Below, piece by piece: positions 1 to 6,324 of a stretch of 21,172 nt of DNA (position 1 is its first letter; every line of letters starts with the position of its first letter). A model generated the notes under the pieces. The model was given only the letters and a program-made list of their open reading frames with translations. It was not told the DNA's origin and ran no database searches. The stretch is from positions 1 through 21,172 of the forward strand of contig JBAVAR010000164.1 of assembly GCA_049585815.1 (NCBI GenBank), read 5' to 3'. Made by a program: the position numbers and the translations under genes. This DNA comes from DATLSM01 sp049585815. Lineage in GTDB: Bacteria; Actinomycetota; Thermoleophilia; Solirubrobacterales; 70-9.

Positions 1-49
1 ATCCTGCACCCGTGGCCGCATGCACGATTCATCGCCACCACCCAAGGGA

Positions 50-245
50 GGAGCCCAGTGCGCTAGCAGTGCATGCTGGGATCTGTGCGGGGGGCCGCCG
101 GAAACGGCGGTCCCTACCGCGATTCAGCTGACTAGCGCGGACGCGGGGGATCGCGGTCCGGCCAGCGCCAGGGCTGAATCTGCAGCTCCGCTGCGAGGCA
201 GAACAACATCCCCTGCCGGGAGCTCCGGGGGGTACCCGATCCCGG
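50..245 (+). other. Inverted-repeat-rich region upstream of leuS, possible structured RNA
   Basis: No convincing protein is encoded in 1-270. Several complementary arms are visible. CCCAG (54-58) pairs with CTGGG (76-80). A 10-bp stem at 91-100/105-114 carries a GAAA loop. GATTCAGC (121-128) is exactly complementary to GCTGAATC (173-180) and encloses a second hairpin (138-145 with 152-160, one bulged G). GCAGC (182-186) pairs with GCTGC (190-194), and CCGGGA (216-221) with TCCCGG (240-245). The long-range 8-bp pairing contains A/T pairs, so it is less easily explained by GC richness. No U-run terminator and no match to tmRNA, SRP RNA or RNase P signatures was recognised. It could be a small RNA or a leader. 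The orientation is assumed. Confidence 0.35.
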
Positions 246-256
246 TCCCGCCACCG

Positions 257-262
257 TAAGAT
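257..262 (+). promoter_or_regulatory. Putative -10 hexamer (TAAGAT) for leaderless leuS
   Basis: TAAGAT ends 8 nt before the GTG start, the distance expected if transcription begins at or next to the start codon. No Shine-Dalgarno sequence lies in the gap and no clear -35 box is visible. The same arrangement recurs at six other genes in this window. Confidence 0.5.
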
Positions 263-270
263 CGCCGCCC

Positions 271-2760
271 GTGAGCGGTTATGACGCAAAGACCATTGAG
301 GCCAAGTGGCAGCGGATCTGGGCCGATGAGAGAACCTGGGAGGTGCCCAATCCCGGCCAACCTGGTTTTGAGGAGGCCATGCCGAAGTCCTACGTGCTCG
401 AGATGCTGCCCTACCCCTCGGGGGAACCCCACGTTGGCCACCTGAAGGTGTATGCGGTTGGGGACGCTATCGCCCACTTCAGGCGTCGCCACGGCTATCA
501 GGTGATCCACCCGATGGGCTATGACTCATTCGGCCTGCCCGCCGAGAACAACGCGATCAAGACCGGAGAGCCGCCACGCGAGGCGACCGAGCGTTCGATC
601 GAGGCTTTCCGCCGCCAGTTTCGCGAGTGGGGGATCTCAATCGACTGGTCGCGGGAGTTGGCGACGCACAGTCCCGAGTACTACCGCTGGACCCAGTGGA
701 TCTTCCTGCGCCTGTTCGAGAGGGGACTCGCCTACCGCGCCGAGGCGCCGGTGCAGTGGTGCCCCAAGGACGCGACCGTGCTCGCCAACGAGCAGGTGAT
801 CGACGGCCGCTGCGAGCGCTGCGGCACGCCCGTTGTCCAGCGCAAGCTGGAGCAGTGGTTCTTTCGCATCACCGACTATGCCGAGCGCCTGCTCGCCGAC
901 TTTGGCCTGCTCGAGTCCTGGCCCGAGCATGTGATCACGATGCAGCGCAACTGGATCGGTCGCTCGGAGGGCGCCGAGGTCGTCTTCCGCTGCGAGGAAC
1001 TGGGCCTCGACTTCCCCGTCTTCACCACCCGCCCCGATACCCTCTTCGGCGCCACCTTCTTCGTCCTCGCCCCCGAGCACCCCGAGCTGGAGCGCCTGGT
1101 CGCCGGCACCGCCGCCGAGGGGTCGGTGCGCGAGTACGTCGACCGGGTCGCGCGCGAGTCGGCCGAGGAGCGCGGTGCCGAGGATCGCGAGAAGACCGGG
1201 GTCCCGCTCGGCCGCCGCGTCCTCAACCCGGTCAACGGCGAGGAGATCCCGATCTTCGTCGCCGACTACGTACTGGTGGAGTACGGGACCGGGGCGATCA
1301 TGGCGGTGCCGGCGCACGACGCCCGCGACTATGAGTTCGCCCGGGCCTTCAACCTGCCAATTCGCCGGGTGATCGAGGGGTCAGACCCCGAGACCGCGCG
1401 CGATGAGGAGGGCCTGCCCTACCCGGGCGACGGCCCGATGGTCGGTTCAGGGCGCTTTGACGGCAGGGATAACCGCGCCGCCCACGCGGCGATCGTCGAG
1501 TGGCTGGCCTCCGAGGGCCGCGGCCGATCCGCCGTCAACTATCGCCTGCGTGACTGGTTGGTCTCGCGCCAGCGCTACTGGGGGGCGCCGATTCCGATCC
1601 TCTATTGCAAGGAGTGTGGCGTCGTTCCTGTGCCCGAGGACCAGCTCCCGGTCGAACTTCCCGACGTCGAGGACTACGCGCCGCAGGGACGCAGTCCGCT
1701 GGCGGCTGCCGAGGAGTGGGTCGCCACCGAGTGCCCACGCTGCGCCGGCCCGGCCCGTCGCGAGACCGACACGATGGACACCTTCGTCGATTCTTCCTGG
1801 TATTTCATCCGCTACCTCGACCCCGGCAACGCGGAGGCTGCCTGGGAGCGCGCCGCAGCCGATCACTGGTTGCCGGTTGACCAGTACATCGGCGGCGTCG
1901 AGCACGCGATTCTGCATCTGATGTATGCGAGATTCCTGACTAAGGCGCTCGCCGACCTCGGCGAGCTCGCTGTCCAGGAGCCCTTCGCCAACCTCTTCGC
2001 CCAGGGGATGGTCACCCGCGATGGGGCCAAGATGTCGAAGTCGCGCGGGAATACCGTCAGCCCCGGCGATTACGTCGAGCGCTTCGGGGCTGACACCGCG
2101 CGCGCCTATATCTGCTTCATGGGCCCGCCCGAGCGCGGCGGCGATTGGTCTGACGAGGGGGTGGAGGGGATCAACCGCTTCCTCGCCCGGCTCTGGCGCC
2201 TGTGCGAGGAGGTCGAGCCGAAGGAGGCCGGCGAACTCGACGCCCGGGCCGCCACCGGGGCGACCCGTGCCCTGCTCGCCAAGGCTCACTGGGCGATCGA
2301 CAAGGTCACCCGCGACTTCGAGCGCGGCTTCCAGTTCAACACCGCGATCGCGGCCGTGATGGAGCTTGTCAACGACGCCTACCGGCTGAAGGCCGACCTC
2401 TACCTCGAATCCTCGGGCATCGCGGCGGTCCGCTTCGCCGCGGCGAGCGCTGCCTCGTTGATCTTCCCCTTCGCGCCCCACCTGGGGGCGGAGGCGTGGG
2501 AGCGTCTCAACGGGACTCGGGTCTGGGAGCAGCCCTGGCCGGTTGCAGACCCTGGGCTGCTGGCGAGCGACAGGGTGACCGTGGTCGTCCAGGTCGACGG
2601 CAAGCTTCGCGACCGGATCGAGGCCGACGCAGACGCCTCGCGCGATCAGCTTCTGCACCTTGCCCGGGAGAGCGAAAAGGTGAGTCGGCACCTCGACGGC
2701 AGGAAGGTCGTGAAGGAGATCGTGGTCCCCGGTAAATTGGTCAACTTCGTCGTCGGCTGA
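271..2760 (+). CDS. leuS: Leucyl-tRNA synthetase
   Basis: This cytoplasmic class I aminoacyl-tRNA synthetase charges tRNA-Leu with leucine using ATP. The 829 residues match the usual bacterial length. The HIGH-type signature is HVGH at residues 54-57 within a PYPSGEPHVGH context, and the KMSKS loop is at 587-591. The CP1 editing domain shows TTRPDTLFGAT near 252-262 and GTGAIMAVPAHD at 339-350, including the conserved Asp used to reject mischarged amino acids. Cysteines at 164, 181 and 184, and two CxxC pairs at 446/449 and 488/491, suggest zinc-binding modules. The C-terminal VQVDGKLRDR segment is the usual tRNA-contacting domain. The GTG start gives a normal N-terminus (SGYDAKTIEAKWQ). The ATG at 281 is out of frame. 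The gene appears to be transcribed alone or with the following cupin gene. Confidence 0.97.
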   Translation: MSGYDAKTIEAKWQRIWADERTWEVPNPGQPGFEEAMPKSYVLEMLPYPSGEPHVGHLKVYAVGDAIAHFRRRHGYQVIHPMGYDSFGLPAENNAIKTGEPPREATERSIEAFRRQFREWGISIDWSRELATHSPEYYRWTQWIFLRLFERGLAYRAEAPVQWCPKDATVLANEQVIDGRCERCGTPVVQRKLEQWFFRITDYAERLLADFGLLESWPEHVITMQRNWIGRSEGAEVVFRCEELGLDFPVFTTRPDTLFGATFFVLAPEHPELERLVAGTAAEGSVREYVDRVARESAEERGAEDREKTGVPLGRRVLNPVNGEEIPIFVADYVLVEYGTGAIMAVPAHDARDYEFARAFNLPIRRVIEGSDPETARDEEGLPYPGDGPMVGSGRFDGRDNRAAHAAIVEWLASEGRGRSAVNYRLRDWLVSRQRYWGAPIPILYCKECGVVPVPEDQLPVELPDVEDYAPQGRSPLAAAEEWVATECPRCAGPARRETDTMDTFVDSSWYFIRYLDPGNAEAAWERAAADHWLPVDQYIGGVEHAILHLMYARFLTKALADLGELAVQEPFANLFAQGMVTRDGAKMSKSRGNTVSPGDYVERFGADTARAYICFMGPPERGGDWSDEGVEGINRFLARLWRLCEEVEPKEAGELDARAATGATRALLAKAHWAIDKVTRDFERGFQFNTAIAAVMELVNDAYRLKADLYLESSGIAAVRFAAASAASLIFPFAPHLGAEAWERLNGTRVWEQPWPVADPGLLASDRVTVVVQVDGKLRDRIEADADASRDQLLHLARESEKVSRHLDGRKVVKEIVVPGKLVNFVVG

Positions 2761-2793
2761 ACGGCTTTTCACGGTCTCGGCCTCCGCATCTGG

Positions 2794-2799
2794 TACAAA
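2794..2799 (+). promoter_or_regulatory. Putative -10 hexamer (TACAAA) before the cupin gene
   Basis: TACAAA ends 8 nt before the ATG at 2808. There is no recognisable ribosome-binding site, which fits a leaderless start. It lies in the 47-nt gap after leuS. Confidence 0.4.
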
Positions 2800-2807
2800 G
2801 CGCCCGC

Positions 2808-3206
2808 ATGCTGGTGAGGCGTCTTGACGAGGCTCCGGTGGAGGAGTGGCACCGACTCCGCTCTCACGTCCTGATGGACGCGGGTGAACTGGGCTCCCGC
2901 AACCTCTCCGTCACCTGGCTTGAGATCCCGGTAGGGACCGAGCAGACGCTGCGCTCCCACGAGGAGGGCGAGCAGGTCTACGTCGTGGTGCGGGGGGCCG
3001 GGACGATGTCGGTGGCGGGCGATACCCAGCCGGTGGGGGAGGGTGACCTGATCCTTGTCCCGCCCGCCACCGACCACTCGATCGCCAATCACGGCGGAGG
3101 TGAGCTCGCCTGCGTCTCGGTTCAATCGCCGCCGGTCTCGGTCGCTGAGCTCTACGGAGGGCAGATGGCCGAGGTATCCGGCTACGAGGACGACCAAGGC
3201 CCCTAG
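2808..3206 (+). CDS. Small single-domain cupin protein
   Basis: This 132-residue protein has one cupin beta-barrel. Cupin motif 1 is visible around residues 43-63, with H51, E55 and G63. Motif 2 is at 79-94 (G79, D80, P85, H90, N94). The position normally holding the first metal-ligand histidine of the HxH pair is R49, so only three of the four usual ligands are evident. The metal site may therefore be altered, or the protein may bind ligand without metal. No signal peptide or membrane segment is seen, so it is probably cytoplasmic. Cupins of this size include isomerases, dioxygenases and small-molecule binding proteins, and the sequence alone does not fix a substrate. Its position between leuS and holA gives no obvious functional hint. 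Confidence 0.85.
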   Translation: MLVRRLDEAPVEEWHRLRSHVLMDAGELGSRNLSVTWLEIPVGTEQTLRSHEEGEQVYVVVRGAGTMSVAGDTQPVGEGDLILVPPATDHSIANHGGGELACVSVQSPPVSVAELYGGQMAEVSGYEDDQGP

Positions 3207-3230
3207 TCAGTCAGTCAGGCAGTGCTGCAC

Positions 3231-3248
3231 CGACGCCGGCCGGTGTCG
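3231..3248 (+). other. GC-rich dyad downstream of the cupin gene
   Basis: CGACGCCGG is followed immediately by CCGGTGTCG, a 9-bp inverted repeat with one G-T pair. It lies 24 nt past the cupin stop codon in the 125-nt gap before holA. It may form a hairpin that assists termination, but no T-run follows. Confidence 0.25.
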
Positions 3249-3319
3249 TGGCAATGGGCCCCGGTCGAGCGACCCTCGACGACCCGATCGAGTTGGTCGA
3301 AGCCGCCCAGGCTCGCGGC

Positions 3320-3325
3320 TAGACT
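3320..3325 (+). promoter_or_regulatory. Putative -10 hexamer (TAGACT) before holA
   Basis: TAGACT ends 6 nt before the ATG at 3332, again with no Shine-Dalgarno sequence between. It fits a leaderless transcript beginning at holA. Confidence 0.5.
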
Positions 3326-3331
3326 CGGGCC

Positions 3332-4312
3332 ATGGTCGAGGAGATGCGCGCGCTTTACCTGATCGCCGGCAGCGACCAGGCGAAGATCGACGCCACCCGC
3401 TCCCGCCTTCGCACCCGCGCGGAGGAGGAGGGAGGTGCCGCGGCGCTCGAGGTGTTCGAGCCGAGCGAGGGAAGGGGCGCTCCGGATCAGGAGGCGCTCC
3501 TGGCGGCGATCCCGGCCCTCTCGCTGACTCAATCGCGCCGCTACCTGCTGGCAGACGGGGTCGAGCGCTGGCGCGAGGGCCAGCAAAAGGCGGTTGCCGA
3601 GGCCGTCGGGAACCTTCCCCCCGATCTGACCGTGGTGCTGATCGCCCGCGCCAAGGCTCCGGCCAAGCTGGCTCGCGCGGTCAGGGCCGCCGGGGGAGAG
3701 GTTCACGAGTTCGAGGCACCGAAGGCGCGCGAGCTGCCGCGGGGGCTGATCGTCGACGCCAGACGGCTTGGGTTCCGGCTCGACCCGGCCGCCGCCCGGG
3801 CTCTGGTCGAGCGGATGGGGGCAAACCCGGTGCGGCTCTCCCACGAGCTTGAGCGGTTGGCCCTCTGGGCCGGTGAGGGAGGAGAGGTGGGGCTCGCCGA
3901 CCTCGAGGCGATGGTCGCCGACACCTCCGAGTCGGCCCTCTGGTCGCTGTCTGATGCGATCTTGGAGCGCGATCCCGCCCGCGCTCTGGCGATTGGCGAG
4001 CGCCTGATCGACCAGGGCGAGAACGTCACCGGCCTGATTTACGGCCTCGCATCTCGTCTGCGCAGCGCCTGCTCGGCGGCCGCACAGCTGGAGCGAGACA
4101 CCCCTCCAAAGCAGGTCGAGTCCTCACTGAAGATGCACCCATACGCGGCAAAGCAACTCCTAGCCCGGCTTCGCGACGCCGATATCTCACAGCTTCAGGA
4201 GGCAACCGGCGCGCTCGCCGATCTTGAGGTCAGCTGCCGCGGCGGGGCCGACTACGGCGATCAGCTCGCCCTGATCCTGGCTCTCAGGCGCGCCGCGGGG
4301 GCGACGGTTTAG
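3332..4312 (+). CDS. holA: DNA polymerase III subunit delta
   Basis: The delta subunit of the clamp-loader complex opens the beta sliding clamp during replication. The 326 residues are the usual HolA length. The N-terminus has the typical strand followed by GSD (YLIAGSDQAKIDATRSRL). The central region around residues 90-125 (LPPDLTVVLIARAKAPAKLARAVRAAGGEV) and the helical stretch near 160-200 (ALVERMGANPVRLSHELERLAL) match the AAA-like fold and lid of HolA. The C-terminal collar domain contains the MHPYAAKQLL segment. A second possible start is the Met at residue 5. The gene converges with rpsT, leaving only 6 nt between the stop codons. A holA next to rpsT is a common actinobacterial arrangement. 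The comEA/comEC genes that often precede it are absent here. Confidence 0.9.
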   Translation: MVEEMRALYLIAGSDQAKIDATRSRLRTRAEEEGGAAALEVFEPSEGRGAPDQEALLAAIPALSLTQSRRYLLADGVERWREGQQKAVAEAVGNLPPDLTVVLIARAKAPAKLARAVRAAGGEVHEFEAPKARELPRGLIVDARRLGFRLDPAAARALVERMGANPVRLSHELERLALWAGEGGEVGLADLEAMVADTSESALWSLSDAILERDPARALAIGERLIDQGENVTGLIYGLASRLRSACSAAAQLERDTPPKQVESSLKMHPYAAKQLLARLRDADISQLQEATGALADLEVSCRGGADYGDQLALILALRRAAGATV

Positions 4313-4318
4313 TCGGCC

Positions 4319-4576
4319 TCAGCCGGCGGCGATCCGCGCGGCTTTCGCCTTCTTGCGGGCACCCGTATTGCGATGGAGGGCGCCCTTTTGGACCGCCTTG
4401 TCGATCTTTGAAACAAGCGAACGGTGCTCGGCCTCGATCGCGCTCGCCTCGCCGCCCTCGATGGCGCTCTGCAGACGGCGGAAGTGGGTCTTAACCGTGC
4501 TGGTCAGCAGGCGGTTCTCGTTTCGCTCGCGCTCGCTGCGTAGGATGCGCTTCTTCTGTGAGGCAATGTTGGCCAT
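4319..4576 (-). CDS. rpsT: 30S ribosomal protein S20
   Basis: S20 is a primary binding protein of the 30S subunit and contacts helices of 16S rRNA. The 85-residue product is very basic and helical. It starts MANIASQKKRILRSERE, which is diagnostic of the family, and ends in a lysine/arginine/alanine-rich tail (NTGARKKAKAARIAAG). The start is the ATG whose complement lies at 4574-4576. A weak AGG lies about 10 nt upstream. It is the only clearly real minus-strand gene in the window. It diverges from murJ and shares a compact promoter region with it. A 5' leader of roughly 40 nt is inferred from the -10 position. Confidence 0.96.
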   Translation of the reverse strand: MANIASQKKRILRSERERNENRLLTSTVKTHFRRLQSAIEGGEASAIEAEHRSLVSKIDKAVQKGALHRNTGARKKAKAARIAAG

Positions 4577-4599
4577 GAGTCATCTGCCTGGGCGAGCGA

Positions 4600-4611
4600 G
4601 GAGCCGGCTCC
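4600..4611. promoter_or_regulatory. 12-nt perfect palindrome in the rpsT leader
   Basis: GGAGCCGGCTCC is a perfect dyad lying between the inferred rpsT transcription start and its ATG. It could be an operator or a small hairpin in the rpsT leader. No regulator is known from the sequence. Confidence 0.25.
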
Positions 4612-4623
4612 GGGCGGCCGCCG

Positions 4624-4631
4624 ACTATAGC
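4624..4631. promoter_or_regulatory. Overlapping divergent -10 elements for rpsT and murJ
   Basis: The sequence ACTATAGC reads TATAGC on the + strand (4626-4631), 13 nt before the murJ TTG. On the - strand it reads TATAGT (4629-4624), about 47 nt before the rpsT ATG. The palindromic core CTATAG could serve both directions. No good -35 box is visible on either side. Confidence 0.45.
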
Positions 4632-4644
4632 GACTGAGACCAGC

Positions 4645-6324
4645 TTGGAGACGCCCAAGGCACCAGACACACCCGAGCGCGAAGAGGCCGCTGTCGATTC
4701 CGATGCGGCGTTGCGCGCGGCCGAGGCCTTTGACCCCGGCGAGGACCTGACCGGAGAGCCGGCCCCCGGTCAGCAGGCGGGTCGGATCGCTCGCTCGACC
4801 GCCTACTTCTCGATGGCCACCGCCGCCTCGCGGATTGCTGGTCTGGCGAGGGAAGTCGTGGCTGCGGGCTACTACGGGGTCAACGGGCCGATGTCGGCCT
4901 TCACGATCGCCTTCCAGGTCCCCAACCTGGTCCGCAGCCTGTTCGCCGATGCGGCCCTGCAGCCCGCCTTCGTCCCCGTATTCACCGAGCAGCTGCAGCA
5001 GGGCAACTACCGGGAGGCATTCCGGCTTGCCTCGACCCTGCTGCTGATGGTGACGATGGTCCTGGGGGCGATCACCGCTCTCTTTGTCGTGATCGCGCCG
5101 GAGGTAATGCCGATTTTCGCCCCCGGCTTCAAGGGCGAGATCCTCGAACTGACGATCACCCTCTCTCGCATCCTCTTCCCGATCCTGATCCTGCTCGGGC
5201 TGAGCGGGGTCGTGGTCGGAATCCTCAACAGCTACGACCGCTTCGGCGCCTTTGCGATCGCCCCGCTGTTTTGGAACCTGACGATCATTCTCGTCCTCGT
5301 CCTGCTGATCCCATCCTTCCACGGCAACGATCGCATCTACGCCTACGCGATCGCCATCCTCGTCGGCACCCTGGTCCAGCTTCTGATCCCCGTCTTTGAC
5401 CTGCGCAACACGCCGTTTCGGTTCAACCTCAGCTTCGAGTGGCGCAATCCGGGCGTGCGACGCGTGCTGCTGCTGATGCTGCCGGTCACAATCAGCCTCG
5501 GCCTGATCAATTTCAACCAACTGATCAACAGCTTCTTCGGCAGCCTGGTCTCCGAAGAAGCCCCGGCGGCGATCGACAAAGCGTTTCGCATCTACCAGTT
5601 GCCGCAGGGGATCTTCTCGGTGGCGATCGCCACCGTGCTCTTCCCCACCCTGGCACGCTTCGCCAACCTCGGAGAGATCGACAACCTGCGGGCGACGATG
5701 GCCAACGGGATGCGCCAGATCCTCTTCGTCCTTGTCCCCGCCGCCGCCGCCATTCTCGCCCTATCTGAACCGATGATCCGGCTCATCTATCAGCGCGGCG
5801 CCTTCGATCCGGCGCAGACCACCCTGGTCGCCACAGCGCTGTTTTGGTTCGCCTTCTCGCTGCCCACCAACGGCCTCTACCTGCTGCAGACCCGAACCTT
5901 CTTCAGCCTCCAGCGCCCCTGGATGGCCACCGGCCTGGCGGTGATCGACCTTGTCGTATCGGCGCTCGCTGCACTTGTCCTCTACAAGCCGTTCGGGGTG
6001 GGGGGGATCGTTGCCGGCACCGGGGTAGGCACATCGGCGGCGGTGATCGCCCAGGCCGTGGTCCTGCGCCGCGAGTTCGGTGGGCTTGAGTTTGACCGCC
6101 TGTTCTCGACCGGGGTGCGAATCTCGCTGGCATCGCTCGGCCTCGCAGGGGTCAGCTACGGCGTCTGGCATGCCCTCAACCAGGCGCTGGGGAGCAGCCT
6201 GCTCGCCGAGATCGCCGCGCTCGGCAGCGGCCTGGTGCTCGGCGCCGTCGTCTACCTCGTTCTCGCCAGGCTCTTTCGGATCGCCGAGCTGGAACAGATC
6301 ATGCGCCTCCTGCGGCGCCGCTAG
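4645..6324 (+). CDS. murJ: Lipid II flippase, MurJ/MviN family
   Basis: This integral membrane protein is predicted to move lipid II across the cytoplasmic membrane for peptidoglycan synthesis. Its 559 residues contain about 14 hydrophobic segments. The family's N-terminal signature is visible at residues 61-113: SRIAGLARE, then AFTIAFQVPNLVRSLFADAALQPAFVPVF. A second typical block follows near 315-330 (YQLPQGIFSVAIATVLFP). The first 45 residues are acidic and proline-rich, and probably a disordered cytoplasmic extension. The start is TTG, chosen because it follows the -10 at the expected distance. A later in-frame ATG at 4813, just before the first membrane helix, is an alternative if the acidic tail is not translated. 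The stop codon abuts the next gene's ATG, so the two are probably cotranscribed. Confidence 0.9.
   Translation: METPKAPDTPEREEAAVDSDAALRAAEAFDPGEDLTGEPAPGQQAGRIARSTAYFSMATAASRIAGLAREVVAAGYYGVNGPMSAFTIAFQVPNLVRSLFADAALQPAFVPVFTEQLQQGNYREAFRLASTLLLMVTMVLGAITALFVVIAPEVMPIFAPGFKGEILELTITLSRILFPILILLGLSGVVVGILNSYDRFGAFAIAPLFWNLTIILVLVLLIPSFHGNDRIYAYAIAILVGTLVQLLIPVFDLRNTPFRFNLSFEWRNPGVRRVLLLMLPVTISLGLINFNQLINSFFGSLVSEEAPAAIDKAFRIYQLPQGIFSVAIATVLFPTLARFANLGEIDNLRATMANGMRQILFVLVPAAAAILALSEPMIRLIYQRGAFDPAQTTLVATALFWFAFSLPTNGLYLLQTRTFFSLQRPWMATGLAVIDLVVSALAALVLYKPFGVGGIVAGTGVGTSAAVIAQAVVLRREFGGLEFDRLFSTGVRISLASLGLAGVSYGVWHALNQALGSSLLAEIAALGSGLVLGAVVYLVLARLFRIAELEQIMRLLRRR

Noticed and set aside
91..121. 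Possible T-box antiterminator upstream of leuS (GGT...ACCGCG resemblance)
   Set aside because: The bulge that pairs with the tRNA 3' end (TGGT) is missing, no specifier loop with a leucine codon was found, and leuS seems leaderless from a later -10.
20..259. Short + strand open frame upstream of leuS
   Set aside because: Its Pro/Ser/Gly/Ala-rich composition matches no domain, and it overlaps the inverted-repeat region; typical of GC-rich non-coding DNA.
1447..2772. 441-codon minus-strand open frame opposite leuS
   Set aside because: Shadow of leuS; no recognisable domain and composition typical of antisense reading.
3204..3218. (AGTC)n microrepeat after the cupin gene
   Set aside because: Only about three copies of 4 nt; too short to treat as a repeat feature.
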